NCBI GenBank assembly: GCA_002011165.2
Contig: MTMI02000007.1
Location: 1 to 64,000, forward strand
Reading direction: 5' to 3'
Source of the DNA: Candidatus Mnemosynella biddleae
Lineage (GTDB): Archaea; Halobacteriota; Archaeoglobi; Mnemosynellales; Mnemosynellaceae
DNA length: 64,000 bases
Numbering within the stretch: the first letter of the stretch is position 1; every line of letters starts with the position of its first letter. The notes beneath the pieces are model-generated. The model made no database searches and had not been told where the DNA came from. It saw only the letters and a list, made by a program, of their open reading frames with translations. Both the position numbers and the translations under genes were made by a program. Below, piece by piece: positions 42,236 to 51,492 of the stretch.

Positions 42236-42739
42236 ATGATTCGCATATCGATGGATCTCGAACTCAAAGATGTTCCCGGTCAGTTGGTCTCAGTTCTCCG
42301 TCCAATTTCGGAGAAAGGAGGAAACATAGTAAGTGTGGTTCATCATAGAGATAAGAAAACGCCTACCGGGGCAATTCCTGTCCAAATAACATTCGAAATT
42401 GAGGAAAAAAAGGTTAAAGAAGTCCTCAAAGAGCTTGAGGCACACGGAATAAGGATAGTTCGGGCAGGAGAGGACAGGTTGAGAGAGACAACTTCAGTCA
42501 TCCTCGTAGGTCATGTGGTGCACACGGACATCAGAGATACCATAGATGCTATTGACAAAACCGGTTTTGCTGAGGTCATAGATCTCTCTTTAAAGATGCC
42601 TGGAGTCGAGAAGCCGTCTGCAGCCTTCATGACGATAAGTGCAACAAGCGAAGAAGGATTGAGAAAAGCTCTTCAGATCCTTAGAGAAATCTCCGAAAGA
42701 AAAAATCTTCTCTTAATTGAACCTGTGAGGTGGTTGTAG
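42236..42739 (+). CDS. ACT-domain regulator paired with homoserine dehydrogenase
   Basis: 167 aa. N-terminal ACT domain: MDLELKDVPGQLVSVLRPIS, then GGNIVSVVHHRDKKTPTGAI. A second part has GHVVHTDIRDTIDAIDKTGF. Proteins of this type are usually encoded just before homoserine dehydrogenase in archaea and probably give amino-acid feedback. Here the stop TAG overlaps the hom GTG by 1 nt. It has a TATA box at leaderless spacing. Confidence 0.9.
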   Translation: MIRISMDLELKDVPGQLVSVLRPISEKGGNIVSVVHHRDKKTPTGAIPVQITFEIEEKKVKEVLKELEAHGIRIVRAGEDRLRETTSVILVGHVVHTDIRDTIDAIDKTGFAEVIDLSLKMPGVEKPSAAFMTISATSEEGLRKALQILREISERKNLLLIEPVRWL

Positions 42740-43758
42740 TGAAACTCAGATTCACGATTGTGGGATTCGGCTCTGTTGGTCAAGGGGTTGCGGAGGTTCT
42801 GGAGAGAAAGAAAGATGAACTCGAGAAAATGGGTTTTGATTTTGAGGTTGTGGGAATAGCAGACTCATCTTCCTCATTTATAGATGAAAACGGAGTAAAT
42901 CTTGTGGAAGCCATTAAAAGAAAGAGAGAGACCGGAACAGTCGGAAAAGAAGAAATAACCGCTATTGAAATGATAAAAGAAATACCCCACGATATTATGA
43001 TTGAAGTCACACCCACGAACGTCGAGAGCGGAGAACCAGGTCTCTCTCACATACTTACTGCCTTCGAGAATGGAAGGCACGTTGTAACATCTAATAAAGG
43101 TCCTCTTGCTCTTCATTTCAGGAAGCTGGTTTCACTGGCTAAGGAAAAAGGACTTCATTTTAGATATGAGGCCTGTGTTGGAGGAGCAATGCCGGTGATA
43201 AACTTAACTAAAGAACTTCTCGCTGGAAATGAAATAAAAGGAATCGTCGGAATTTTCAATGGAACCTGCAATTATATTCTCACTAGGATGGCAAGTGAGC
43301 AACTCCCTTACGAGCATGTTCTTTCTGAGGCTCAGGAGCTCGGAATTGCGGAGATGGATCCGAGTTATGATGTTGAAGGAATTGATACTGCTTTAAAGCT
43401 TACCATTCTTGCAAATACGATCTTCGATCTCAATATCTCATTTAAAGATGTGAATAGGAAGGGTATAACTGAAATAAATCCCGAGGCACTGATTTTGGCT
43501 CAGGAGCATGGATACACGATTAAGCTAGTTGGATATGTTTTGAAGAATGGAGATAAAATTGACATTGGAGTATCTCCTATGCTCGTTCCACTTGGACATC
43601 CTCTTTCGGTAGGAGGAACTCTGAATGCAGCAGCTATCTATACGGATTTGGCTTCAGAGATTACGATCACAGGGAAGGGTGCGGGATCTCTTGAAACTGC
43701 AAGTGCAATTTTAAGCGATTTAATAAGTATTGCAAGGTCGTTGAGGGTTGAAAAATGA
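42739..43758 (+). CDS. hom: Homoserine dehydrogenase
   Basis: 339 aa from GTG 42739. It reduces aspartate semialdehyde to homoserine for threonine and methionine. NAD site IVGFGSVGQGVAEVLERKK; GRHVVTSNKGPLALHFRKLV; the catalytic region FRYEACVGGAMPVINLTKEL and GIFNGTCNYILTRM; and ELGIAEMDPSYDVEGIDTA. No C-terminal ACT domain; that role is probably taken by the separate ACT protein upstream. GAGGTGG is 5 nt before the GTG. It overlaps cgi121 by 4 bp. Confidence 0.96.
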   Translation: MKLRFTIVGFGSVGQGVAEVLERKKDELEKMGFDFEVVGIADSSSSFIDENGVNLVEAIKRKRETGTVGKEEITAIEMIKEIPHDIMIEVTPTNVESGEPGLSHILTAFENGRHVVTSNKGPLALHFRKLVSLAKEKGLHFRYEACVGGAMPVINLTKELLAGNEIKGIVGIFNGTCNYILTRMASEQLPYEHVLSEAQELGIAEMDPSYDVEGIDTALKLTILANTIFDLNISFKDVNRKGITEINPEALILAQEHGYTIKLVGYVLKNGDKIDIGVSPMLVPLGHPLSVGGTLNAAAIYTDLASEITITGKGAGSLETASAILSDLISIARSLRVEK

Positions 43759-44252
43759 GATTAGAAGTTTTAGAAGGAGTTGTTGAGGTCAAGAGTGTGA
43801 GAAACTTTGTGGAGATGTGTAAGAAATTCAGAGCAACTGTTCAGCCGATCTCCTCCCAAGTTGTTGTCTCGATAAGACAAATTGAGGTTGCAGTGAGAAA
43901 AGCGCTTGAAGCCTTTGAAAAGAAGGAAAATGTTTCAAGGGAGCTTGGAATGGAGATTCTCTTGTATACAGTTGCAAAGAGAAACATAAGTAAAGCTCTT
44001 GAATATGGAGTTAAAGAAGGGATTAACGAGCTTGTTTTTGTGATTTTAGGAGAAGATAATGAGGTGGAGGAGGCTTTGAGTTTTTTAAAGAGTTTTGTTA
44101 AAGAGAAGAAAACTTTGAGAATTGACGAAGGGAAAATTAATAAGTTGAAAGAGGTTTTTGAAATAACCGACGAAGAGCTTGGGGCAGTAGGTATAGAAAA
44201 ACTGGAAGATCTTGTAATCGAGAGAATAACTCTTTTTCACGTCTTCAAATAA
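43755..44252 (+). CDS. cgi121: KEOPS complex subunit Cgi121
   Basis: 165 aa. It matches the archaeal Cgi121/TPRKB family: QVVVSIRQIEVAVRKALEAF, LGMEILLYTVAKRNISKALE, and a C-terminal LVIERITLFHVFK. Cgi121 binds Bud32 and the tRNA 3' end in the KEOPS complex, which makes t6A37 on ANN-decoding tRNAs. Other KEOPS genes are not in the window. Coupled to hom by 4 bp and convergent with fdhD (8-bp overlap). Confidence 0.87.
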   Translation: MRLEVLEGVVEVKSVRNFVEMCKKFRATVQPISSQVVVSIRQIEVAVRKALEAFEKKENVSRELGMEILLYTVAKRNISKALEYGVKEGINELVFVILGEDNEVEEALSFLKSFVKEKKTLRIDEGKINKLKEVFEITDEELGAVGIEKLEDLVIERITLFHVFK

Positions 44253-44997
44253 TTCTCTCTGGGTGAGTATAGACAAGAACTTTTTTCTCATCCGCAAAAG
44301 AGCAGAGTGTGATTTTGCAGATATTTGCTAAGTCAATTGCCATCGAGAGACTAGAAGTTTTGGAAATCGCTATAGGTATTCCAGCTCTTGCAATTTTCAT
44401 GATTGTAGAGGCAGAATGTCTTCCGCTTAGGAATATGAACCCATCCTCCATTTTCACCTCATTCAGAAGGCACCATCCGATTATCTTATCAAGTGCATTA
44501 CTTCTTCCGACATCTGAAATTCTTTTCACCAATTCTCCAGAGGTTTTGAAGAAGCATGCTGAGTGAATACCTTTGGACTTTTCGTATTCTTCTGAATTAA
44601 GCTCTTTAACAGCCTCTAAGATCGTATCAACTTTGACCCTGATTTCCGAGGAAACTTCAGGAAGCTCAGAGATTCTGGTTCCGAGACATCCAGAAGAGTC
44701 CAAAAGAAATTCTCTCTCCCTGAAATCCGCCTCAGTTGAAATAAAAATATTCTCTCCTTCAACCAAAATTTTTTTCACATCTTCCTTCTTTAGAAACCCT
44801 TCAGAAAAACAGAAACCGAGAGCAAGCTCTTTTTCGTATCCGGGAGAGGCAATTAACGTTGCAATTCTCAAATCGTTAATGTAAATTCTCCGAAAGACTT
44901 CGAGAGGAATCCACTCTTCCTGAAGATATCTTCTTTTTTTCTCTCTCCTCTCTCCTTTTTGAACTCTTAGAATTTCATTCTTCAATCCTTCTGACAT
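44245..44997 (-). CDS. fdhD: FdhD-type sulfurtransferase, last gene of the fwd operon
   Basis: 250 aa from ATG 44997. FdhD passes sulfur to the bis-MGD molybdenum or tungsten cofactor before it is inserted into its enzyme. Marks: LALGFCFSEGFLKKEDV, the cofactor-binding DVGRSNALDKIIGWCLL and FLSGRHSASTIMKIARAGIP. The cysteine loop reads SSGCLGTR, keeping the first Cys of the CxxC pair of the E. coli protein but not the second. GGAAGGA is 3 nt before the ATG; the start lies 20 bp inside fwdC. Position after fwdC suggests the tungsten/molybdenum Fwd enzyme is its client. Confidence 0.9.
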   Translation of the reverse strand: MSEGLKNEILRVQKGERREKKRRYLQEEWIPLEVFRRIYINDLRIATLIASPGYEKELALGFCFSEGFLKKEDVKKILVEGENIFISTEADFREREFLLDSSGCLGTRISELPEVSSEIRVKVDTILEAVKELNSEEYEKSKGIHSACFFKTSGELVKRISDVGRSNALDKIIGWCLLNEVKMEDGFIFLSGRHSASTIMKIARAGIPIAISKTSSLSMAIDLANICKITLCSFADEKKVLVYTHPERII

Positions 44998-45709
44998 AGA
45001 TCCTTCCTTTTCCATTCACTGCATAATCTCCAGAAAAAACAAAATATCCATCCTCTTCAAACTCGTATTTGAAGCTCGGAAGCATTTCTTTTATCTTTTC
45101 TATCTTCATAATTCCTTCTCTCATTCCTCCTCCGGGAATCGTTGCAACCCCGCCGATTTTTATCTCGCCTCCAATCATGTTACTTCCTGCATGAACTCCA
45201 ACGTCTCCTTTAATCTCAATCACTCCTCCAGACATAAACTCTCCAATGAAATCTCCTGCTGAACCATTAATTAGAATTTCTCCTCCTCTCATTCCACGCT
45301 CGGAGCCTCTGTAGCCAGAGCCTATGTAATCTCCTGCACTTCCTTCGATTACGATTCTTCCACCACCCATCTCACAACCGCACCAAGAGTCTACATTTCC
45401 TCTTATGAGAATCTCCCCTCCTTTCATTTGACATCCTATATGCATTCCTACTCTTCCCTCTACGATAATTCTCCCTCTTCTCATCTTCAATCCCAAATTT
45501 CTAGTTCTGGAGAGGTCTCCCATAAGTATAAGCTCTTCTTCATCATTCTCTTCAACTTCAAAAATCTCTGAGAGGGAAATCTCTGAATTTCCCACCTTGA
45601 GAGGCAAACTTCTCACTTCATTGAGAGTCATGTCTTCAATCTCTTCCGGTCTCAGAGTCTCAAGATCAACAAAAAGCTCTGGAACTTTCTTGAGAATGAG
45701 TCTGAACAT
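44975..45709 (-). CDS. fwdC: Formylmethanofuran dehydrogenase subunit C
   Basis: 244 aa. A right-handed beta helix made of repeats such as GRVGMHIGCQMKGGEILIRG, DSWCGCEMGGGRIVIEGSAG and DFIGEFMSGGVIEIKGDVG. This is the GXGXG fold shared with glutamate synthase alpha domains. FwdC holds the hetero-complex together around FwdA and FwdB. GAGGTGA is placed before the ATG. It follows fwdA by 1 nt and overlaps fdhD. Confidence 0.96.
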   Translation of the reverse strand: MFRLILKKVPELFVDLETLRPEEIEDMTLNEVRSLPLKVGNSEISLSEIFEVEENDEEELILMGDLSRTRNLGLKMRRGRIIVEGRVGMHIGCQMKGGEILIRGNVDSWCGCEMGGGRIVIEGSAGDYIGSGYRGSERGMRGGEILINGSAGDFIGEFMSGGVIEIKGDVGVHAGSNMIGGEIKIGGVATIPGGGMREGIMKIEKIKEMLPSFKYEFEEDGYFVFSGDYAVNGKGRIYVRRIEE

Positions 45710-45710
45710 G

Positions 45711-47402
45711 TTAACTCACCTCTATTCTTATCTCCATAGGGTTTGGAACGTAAGCGTCAAAGACAGGGTAGTTCGATAAGCTTACAGTATAATTCAGATA
45801 GAATTTTCTTTCAATTCTCTTTCTAATTTTCTCAAATTCATCGTTTCTGAGATACGGATTGCACCATATTGTTTTTCCATCCACCGAAGAGAGGATCTCC
45901 CCCCCTCTTGAGACGATCTCCCCTCCTTTTATCGTGCAATGAGTAAGTCTAAAAGCTTTGAGAATCTTGTTGCTCTCCTCTGAGGGGTCAACATCTTTTG
46001 GATCAATATCATAAATTGCAATATCCGCATCAGCTCCAACTCCGAGATGCCCCTTTCCATATTTGTGCAGTCCGAGAGCTCTTGCTGGACCACTTCTGGT
46101 CATTATACAAATATCATTGAAGTCTCTCTCTTTATCTATTGATCCAAGAATTGCTCTCGAATTGACTGCTTGGTGAATTCTGCTTATAGTCCTCTTTCTT
46201 CTCTTCTCGCTCATCAGCCATGAGATAATGTAGGGATAGAAAAGGAAACTTCCGCCATTTGGATGATCAGTTGAGACGAAAATCTTCCAAGGATCCTCTA
46301 TGAGAAGCCCGAGTTCAAGTCCTATTGCCCACTGAATGGAATTCACCGCATTTTTCGAGGAATAAAATACTGGTATGATTCCCGCCCCAGTTTCAATTTC
46401 CACATCATGATTTGACCATTTTCTCCCGCTGAGTTTATACAGAGAGAACTCCATCGGGCCATCTGAAGTCATTGTGGTTGTGTCTCCGAAAATTACTTGA
46501 CCCATGTCTGCTGTTATGTGCTCATGTTTGTTGATGTATTTCGCAATTTCCTCAGATTTTGAGCACATGTCTTTCCACTTCTCTCCTCCGTAAGAATGGA
46601 ATTGTAGGTGGGTTGCATGCATGCTCTGTCTCTCTCCTTTGAGATCTTCCACAAGTTTCATGGATTCGAGAGTTGTTTCGTAGTTTCCAGGATGTCCGAG
46701 ATTGTTGAAGTGTATGTGAATGGAATGCGGAAGCTTCAGTCTGTCATTCACAATTGCAAGACTCCTTATAATTTCGGCGGGTGTAACGTCAAAGTGGAGA
46801 ACCTTAGAATGAATACTGTCAACATCTTTCCCCCATCCCCAGTTCTCTACACCTCCGGGATTCACGAGTTTTACACCAAATCCTTTGGTTGTCCTGAGCA
46901 TCCAAGCGATGAAAGAAGAGAGGGAATCATAGTCTTCATTCCTCACAAGTTCCATTACGTTCCAGTTATTTCCGAAGAGAGTGAGTGCTGCGTTGTCAAT
47001 GATTGGAATGGAGACCATCTCTTCATGTGTGTGTTTCGCCTCAAGCGGGGGCATAGCAGCTTCGATTACTGTTGTGTATCCCATTCGCGCATATCTGTAG
47101 CCTGTAACCCTCGTTGAAGGTATCGAGAATCCAGTTCCGCTGTGAATGCCATTCCATCTTTTTTCAACTCCAATTCTGTGATCTTCTGGTCTGAGGATTC
47201 TCCCAGATGTGACTTTTGGACCTGCAACGTGAGCGTGAATGTCAATTCCACCGGGAAAAACAAGCTTCCCAGACGCATCTATAATTCTCTCAGCCTTACA
47301 CTCTTCTACAATTTTCCCATCCTCTATGAAGATATCCATAACTTCTCCAGAAATCCCATTCAGAGGATCAAAGACAACTCCATTCTTTATTTGAAGTCTC
47401 AC
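45711..47402 (-). CDS. fwdA: Formylmethanofuran dehydrogenase subunit A
   Basis: 563 aa, amidohydrolase fold. It binds two zinc ions and makes formylmethanofuran from formate delivered by FwdB. Metal ligands: H56-A-H58 in GGIDIHAHVAGPKV; the lysine likely carbamylated is K178 in GFGVKLVNPGGVENWG; the catalytic Asp is in FVSTDHPNGGSF. SIHIHFNNLGHPGNYETT is typical of the family. GTG start overlaps the fwdB stop by 4 bp. Confidence 0.97.
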   Translation of the reverse strand: MRLQIKNGVVFDPLNGISGEVMDIFIEDGKIVEECKAERIIDASGKLVFPGGIDIHAHVAGPKVTSGRILRPEDHRIGVEKRWNGIHSGTGFSIPSTRVTGYRYARMGYTTVIEAAMPPLEAKHTHEEMVSIPIIDNAALTLFGNNWNVMELVRNEDYDSLSSFIAWMLRTTKGFGVKLVNPGGVENWGWGKDVDSIHSKVLHFDVTPAEIIRSLAIVNDRLKLPHSIHIHFNNLGHPGNYETTLESMKLVEDLKGERQSMHATHLQFHSYGGEKWKDMCSKSEEIAKYINKHEHITADMGQVIFGDTTTMTSDGPMEFSLYKLSGRKWSNHDVEIETGAGIIPVFYSSKNAVNSIQWAIGLELGLLIEDPWKIFVSTDHPNGGSFLFYPYIISWLMSEKRRKRTISRIHQAVNSRAILGSIDKERDFNDICIMTRSGPARALGLHKYGKGHLGVGADADIAIYDIDPKDVDPSEESNKILKAFRLTHCTIKGGEIVSRGGEILSSVDGKTIWCNPYLRNDEFEKIRKRIERKFYLNYTVSLSNYPVFDAYVPNPMEIRIEVS

Positions 47403-48694
47403 CCTTTCAGCCTCCTTTCAACACTCTCGTAAATCCTCTTCATAATCTCTTCATCACTTAGAAAATCGGTCTCGATAAACTTTCTGAGTCTTATAGGGAC
47501 TGAATCCATTCTGTATGCTGTCCCTTCGGCCTCAACTCCATTTATCGCCGAGGGAACGATGACGTCAGCAAAGGATGAGGTTACGTTTGGGAAGGGATCT
47601 ATTAAGATTACAGGAATTTCAGACATTTTTTTCAGAACTTCTTTCGGGAAGTTTGCTGCGGGATCAGAACCCATAACAAAAAGAGCGTCGAGATCTCCTC
47701 TGAGAAGAACGTCAACTGCAGTCGTCTCTCCCGGATTGTACCATGGATATCCCTTCGAGAAATCCACACCATATGGGTATCCAGTCTCCCAGGCACATAC
47801 AAGATTGAATCCAGTGACATTATAGTGTCCTCTCATCGGAGTTAGCGTAAATTTCGTATATCTGTTTAGATCTTCAACAAGCTTTATTGCATTTTCTATG
47901 TTCTTGTATCTCCCTCTACTCATTGTCAATCCGAGACCAAAGAAAAGCGCTCCGAACTCTGCACTCTTCATTCTCTCAACAAGCTTCACAAGCTCTTCTT
48001 TAGGAACTCCTCCGACCTCGGGAGGAATAACATCTTCATGACCTCTTAAAATAGCTCTCAAAGCATTTATAACTGCGTAGTCACTGTTGGGTCTTACCTT
48101 TATGAATTTATTAGCTATTTTTGCTGTATCAGTCTCTCTCACATCAATAACCACGAGATACCTCTGTTCATAGCCTTTCTGTCTGAAGAAGCCTCGGGGA
48201 TAAGTTGTATATCTTGAGAGATGTCTAGGATGAGCAGCGAGAGGATTACATCCCCAGTAGATTATCAGATTTGCTCTATTCTTCACTTGTCCGAGAGTCG
48301 TTCCGGGATATCCAACGTTGTGAATTGCTAAGACAGATGGACCATGACACACAGAGGTCGTATTATCTATTACACCTCCAGTAAGCTCCGCTAGATGAAT
48401 TCCAATTTTCTGAGCCTCACATGTTGTGTTACTCCATCCATAATAGAGAACTCTTTTCGAACTCGAGAGAATTTCTGCAATTTTTTCAATTGCATCATCA
48501 TAAGAAACCTCTTTTAATTTTCCATTTTCTCTGATCATCGGAGATCTGTATCTTTCCAGATGGTTAACAATTTTGCTGTATCCGAGTTCACAGGCGTTTT
48601 TAACCTCAATTATCTCATTATTTTCGACTTCTACAGCTATATCATCGCATAGGCATCCACAAAAAGGACAAACAACATCGGTGTGAAGAGTCAT
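47399..48694 (-). CDS. fwdB: Formylmethanofuran dehydrogenase subunit B (bis-MGD catalytic subunit)
   Basis: 431 aa. The N-terminal 4Fe-4S site is C9-x2-C12-x3-C16 with C35. C116 in NTTSVCHGPSVL is the ligand to tungsten or molybdenum; it is Cys, not selenocysteine. Cofactor-binding stretches: IIYWGCNPLAAHPRHLSRY and LFVMGSDPAANFPKEVLKK. It reduces CO2 to formate with low-potential ferredoxin electrons, first step of the methyl branch, or runs in reverse. Overlaps fwdD and fwdA by 4 bp each. Confidence 0.97.
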   Translation of the reverse strand: MTLHTDVVCPFCGCLCDDIAVEVENNEIIEVKNACELGYSKIVNHLERYRSPMIRENGKLKEVSYDDAIEKIAEILSSSKRVLYYGWSNTTCEAQKIGIHLAELTGGVIDNTTSVCHGPSVLAIHNVGYPGTTLGQVKNRANLIIYWGCNPLAAHPRHLSRYTTYPRGFFRQKGYEQRYLVVIDVRETDTAKIANKFIKVRPNSDYAVINALRAILRGHEDVIPPEVGGVPKEELVKLVERMKSAEFGALFFGLGLTMSRGRYKNIENAIKLVEDLNRYTKFTLTPMRGHYNVTGFNLVCAWETGYPYGVDFSKGYPWYNPGETTAVDVLLRGDLDALFVMGSDPAANFPKEVLKKMSEIPVILIDPFPNVTSSFADVIVPSAINGVEAEGTAYRMDSVPIRLRKFIETDFLSDEEIMKRIYESVERRLKG

Positions 48695-49083
48695 TTTACA
48701 TCTCCTCCTCCGTATTCTCGGAGAATTTCCATCATGCTCTTGGGTTTTTCCTCTGTTCTCTCCACCGTTGCGTCAACTCCCTTATATCCCGGCATTCCAG
48801 TTCCAGAAGTATGAGGTTCAATCACGAGATTTGCCCACAAACCCATAGGAATAAAAATGACATCTTGCGGATTATCATCATTTCTTTTCGCTCTCACAAC
48901 AACTTCTCCGTATTCCGTCATCACTTTTATTGCATCTCCATCCTGAATTCCAAGTTCTTTCATAAGCTTCTCATTCATCTCACAAAGACATGCGCTCTCA
49001 AAATAACTTTCAAGTGTTTTGGTTTCGAGAGAAGTTCCCTGATCTATCGTTCTACCCGTTATCAGGAACACCTTCCGCTTCAT
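48691..49083 (-). CDS. fwdD: Formylmethanofuran dehydrogenase subunit D
   Basis: 130 aa from ATG 49083. It is the molybdopterin-dinucleotide-binding beta-barrel subunit: LITGRTIDQGTSLETKTLES, LCEMNEKLMKELGIQDGDAI, and VIFIPMGLWANLVIEPHTSG. The open frame continues 54 codons upstream, but the family length of about 130 aa, a GGGGT ribosome site and a TATA box near 49138 favour 49083. First gene of fwdDBAC-fdhD. The iron-sulfur subunits (E, F, G) are not beside it. Confidence 0.94.
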   Translation of the reverse strand: MKRKVFLITGRTIDQGTSLETKTLESYFESACLCEMNEKLMKELGIQDGDAIKVMTEYGEVVVRAKRNDDNPQDVIFIPMGLWANLVIEPHTSGTGMPGYKGVDATVERTEEKPKSMMEILREYGGGDVK

Positions 49084-49134
49084 CGAGACCCCACGCACGA
49101 GTTGAAATATCTGTGATTTTTCATTAATTTTCTC

Positions 49135-49142
49135 GTATATTA
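49135..49142 (-). promoter_or_regulatory. TATA box of the fwd operon
   Basis: TAATATAC on the minus strand. A start about 25 nt downstream would leave a leader of roughly 30 nt before the fwdD ATG. Confidence 0.45.
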
Positions 49143-49168
49143 CTTTTGTGAAATGTGTTTGCGGGAAG

Positions 49169-49176
49169 ATTAATAT
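49169..49176 (+). promoter_or_regulatory. TATA box of marC
   Basis: ATTAATAT centred about 27 nt before the ATG at 49199; leaderless type, divergent from the fwd promoter. Confidence 0.45.
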
Positions 49177-49198
49177 CGTGTGAGGAGATCTCAGTTTT

Positions 49199-49786
49199 AT
49201 GGAATGGGAGATTTTTCTCAGGGGGACAATAGCACTCATCATCATTACCGATCCACTTGGAAATGTCCCTTTCTTCCTTTATCTAACAGAAGGTATGAGT
49301 GCAGAGGAGAGAAGAAAGGAACTAAAGAATGCAGTCATATGGTCTTTTGGAATTCTCCTGATTTTTGCACTTCTTGGGGAGCAGATAATCAGATTCCTCG
49401 ATGTCTCCCTTCCCTCTCTTCGAATTGCAGGAGGTCTTCTACTCCTTCTGATATCCTTTAACATGATGTTTGGTAAGAGGGAACCTGCATCCTCTGAAGT
49501 CTCAGTTGGAGTGGTTCCCTTGGCAACTCCTTTGATAGCCGGACCAGGAGCCATTACCACAGTTCTCGTTTACACCAATCTACTTTCTGGGTTCCATAAG
49601 CTTCTTATGATACTCTCAATCATCATAGCAGTAGCGATAACTTGGGTTGTTTTAAAGGAGAGCGAACGTCTTTTCAGAATTCTTGGAGAAGATGGCTCAC
49701 ACGCTTTAACCCGAATTATGTCAATCCTTTTGGCTGCAATTGCGGTGGAAATGATGATGAAAGGGATAGAAATCCACCTTTCATGA
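49199..49786 (+). CDS. MarC family membrane protein
   Basis: 195 aa with about six hydrophobic segments. Family marks: ALIIITDPLGNVPFFLYLTE, LRIAGGLLLLLISFNMMFG, VPLATPLIAGPGAITTVLVY and a C-terminal RIMSILLAAIAVEMMMKGI. MarC (UPF0056) proteins are inner-membrane proteins of unproven transport role. The gene ends 38 nt before the DNA ligase start. Confidence 0.92.
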   Translation: MEWEIFLRGTIALIIITDPLGNVPFFLYLTEGMSAEERRKELKNAVIWSFGILLIFALLGEQIIRFLDVSLPSLRIAGGLLLLLISFNMMFGKREPASSEVSVGVVPLATPLIAGPGAITTVLVYTNLLSGFHKLLMILSIIIAVAITWVVLKESERLFRILGEDGSHALTRIMSILLAAIAVEMMMKGIEIHLS

Positions 49787-49789
49787 CAA

Positions 49790-49798
49790 ATTTTATTA
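49790..49798 (+). promoter_or_regulatory. TATA box of DNA ligase
   Basis: ATTTTATTA, about 31 nt before the ATG at 49825. It supports that start over the open frame that extends back into marC. Confidence 0.45.
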
Positions 49799-49824
49799 CC
49801 CTTTCTCATAAGATTTTTGATTTG

Positions 49825-51492
49825 ATGAGTATAAGCTTCCGCGAATTCTGCGAACTTTGCGAAAGGGTAGAGTCAATAAGCAGCACTCTTGAAATCACAG
49901 ATGTTATTTCGGAATTTCTGAAGAGACTCGAAGAGGAAGACCTCAAAATCGTTCCCCTCCTTCTCATGGGTTCTGTATTTCCGGAGTGGGATGAGAAGGA
50001 TCTTGGAATTGGACCAAGCAGTATTTTTGAGGCTGTATCTGCAGTTGCGTCAATTTCAAAGGGAGATCTCGAAGAGCTAATACGAGAAACCGGAGATGTT
50101 GGAAAGGCTGTAGAAATTGTTCTTGAAAAGAAACCCAAAGGTTTTCTGACAGTTGAGGATTCTGAAGAACTCTCTCTTCAAGAGGTTTACAGAACTCTTG
50201 TGGAGATCTCAGAGATCTCAGGAAATAGATCGGTTGATAGAAAGATTAACAAATTGAAATATCTCTATTCTACTCTCTCTCCATTTGAAGCTCGTTATCT
50301 TACGAGGATTCTCTTGAAGGAGTTAAGGATTGGAGTTGGAGAAGGGATAATGAGGGATGCAATTTCCAAAAGCTTCGGAATCTCTTCTGAAGAAGTTGAA
50401 AGAGCCTACATGCTCGTGAACGATTTCTCTCAGATATGTGTCGCTCTCAGAAAAGGTGGTGCTGGAGAGCTGAAGAAGTTGAAGATGGTGGTCGGAAGAC
50501 CAGTTAAGATGATGTTGGCTCAGAACGCACCAAATGTGGAGGAAGGTTTGAAAGAACATGGAGTGAGTATAGTTGAAAGGAAATACGATGGAGCAAGGGT
50601 TCAGATCCATAAAGATGGAAATAAATGTTTTATTTTCTCAAGACGACTTGAAAACGTTACGAATTCGTTACCTGATCTAAAAGAAGCAATTCTCAAGCTT
50701 CCTTTTGATTCTGTGATTTTGGATGGGGAGGTCATAGCTCTTCAGAATGGGAAACCTGCTCCATTTCAGATTCTTCTCAGAAGATTCAGAAGAAAATACG
50801 ATGTTGAGGAAATGGAACGGGAAATTCCTATCCACGCTTACATCTTCGACATACTCTATGCAAATGGTGAGGTTCTGATAGATTTGCCACTTAAAGAGAG
50901 GAGAAAGAGATTAAACGAGATTGGAAGCAATGAAATTATTTCCGTCTCTCCAGAGATTCTGAGCGGAGATGCTAAGGAAGTGGAACAGTTTTACAAAAAG
51001 GCTATTGAAGAAGGTCATGAAGGAATAATGCTAAAGAATCCTGAATCTCCCTATACCCCAGGAAAGAGGGGTAAGCATTGGCTCAAAGTGAAGCCCATTA
51101 TGGAAACCCTCGATCTTGCAGTTGTCGGAGGCGAATGGGGTGAAGGGAGAAGAGCAAATCTCATAGGATCATATAAACTCGCTGCAAGGGATGAAAAAGG
51201 AAATCTTGTTCCAGTTGGAAAGGTTGCAACTGGTTTGACAGATGAAATGCTTAAAGAGCTGACCGAGAAGTTGAAGCCACTTATAATCTCGCAAGAAGGT
51301 AAGATAGTTGAATTCAAGCCAGAGGTTGTTTTTGAAGTGGGTTATGAGGAAATTCAGAAAAGTCCAAAATATCCGGCGGGATACGCTCTTAGATTTCCTC
51401 GTCTTATAAGGGTGAGAGAGGATAAGAATGTGGATGAAATCGATACAATAGAGAGGGTACAGGAGCTCTATGAACTTCAGAAAAGGAAATAA
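49825..51492 (+). CDS. lig: ATP-dependent DNA ligase
   Basis: 555 aa, typical for archaeal ligase I. The N-terminal DNA-binding domain includes RILLKELRIGVGEGIMRDAI. The adenylated lysine is in VERKYDGARVQIHKDG; further motifs are FIFSRRLENVTNSLPDL, DSVILDGEVIAL, EGIMLKNPESPYTPGKRGKH and WLKVKP. The C-terminal OB fold ends near RFPRLIRVREDK. It seals nicks in replication and repair. The frame is open 61 codons further upstream but that part overlaps marC and is not ligase-like. It ends directly against the convergent DUF373 stop. Confidence 0.96.
   Translation: MSISFREFCELCERVESISSTLEITDVISEFLKRLEEEDLKIVPLLLMGSVFPEWDEKDLGIGPSSIFEAVSAVASISKGDLEELIRETGDVGKAVEIVLEKKPKGFLTVEDSEELSLQEVYRTLVEISEISGNRSVDRKINKLKYLYSTLSPFEARYLTRILLKELRIGVGEGIMRDAISKSFGISSEEVERAYMLVNDFSQICVALRKGGAGELKKLKMVVGRPVKMMLAQNAPNVEEGLKEHGVSIVERKYDGARVQIHKDGNKCFIFSRRLENVTNSLPDLKEAILKLPFDSVILDGEVIALQNGKPAPFQILLRRFRRKYDVEEMEREIPIHAYIFDILYANGEVLIDLPLKERRKRLNEIGSNEIISVSPEILSGDAKEVEQFYKKAIEEGHEGIMLKNPESPYTPGKRGKHWLKVKPIMETLDLAVVGGEWGEGRRANLIGSYKLAARDEKGNLVPVGKVATGLTDEMLKELTEKLKPLIISQEGKIVEFKPEVVFEVGYEEIQKSPKYPAGYALRFPRLIRVREDKNVDEIDTIERVQELYELQKRK

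Noticed and set aside
49084-49245. 54-codon upstream extension of fwdD
   Set aside because: Family length, the ribosome site and the TATA box near 49138 place the start at 49083.
49642-49824. Upstream 61-codon extension of DNA ligase into marC
   Set aside because: The added residues are not ligase-like, overlap marC, and a TATA box and ATG fit the shorter form.
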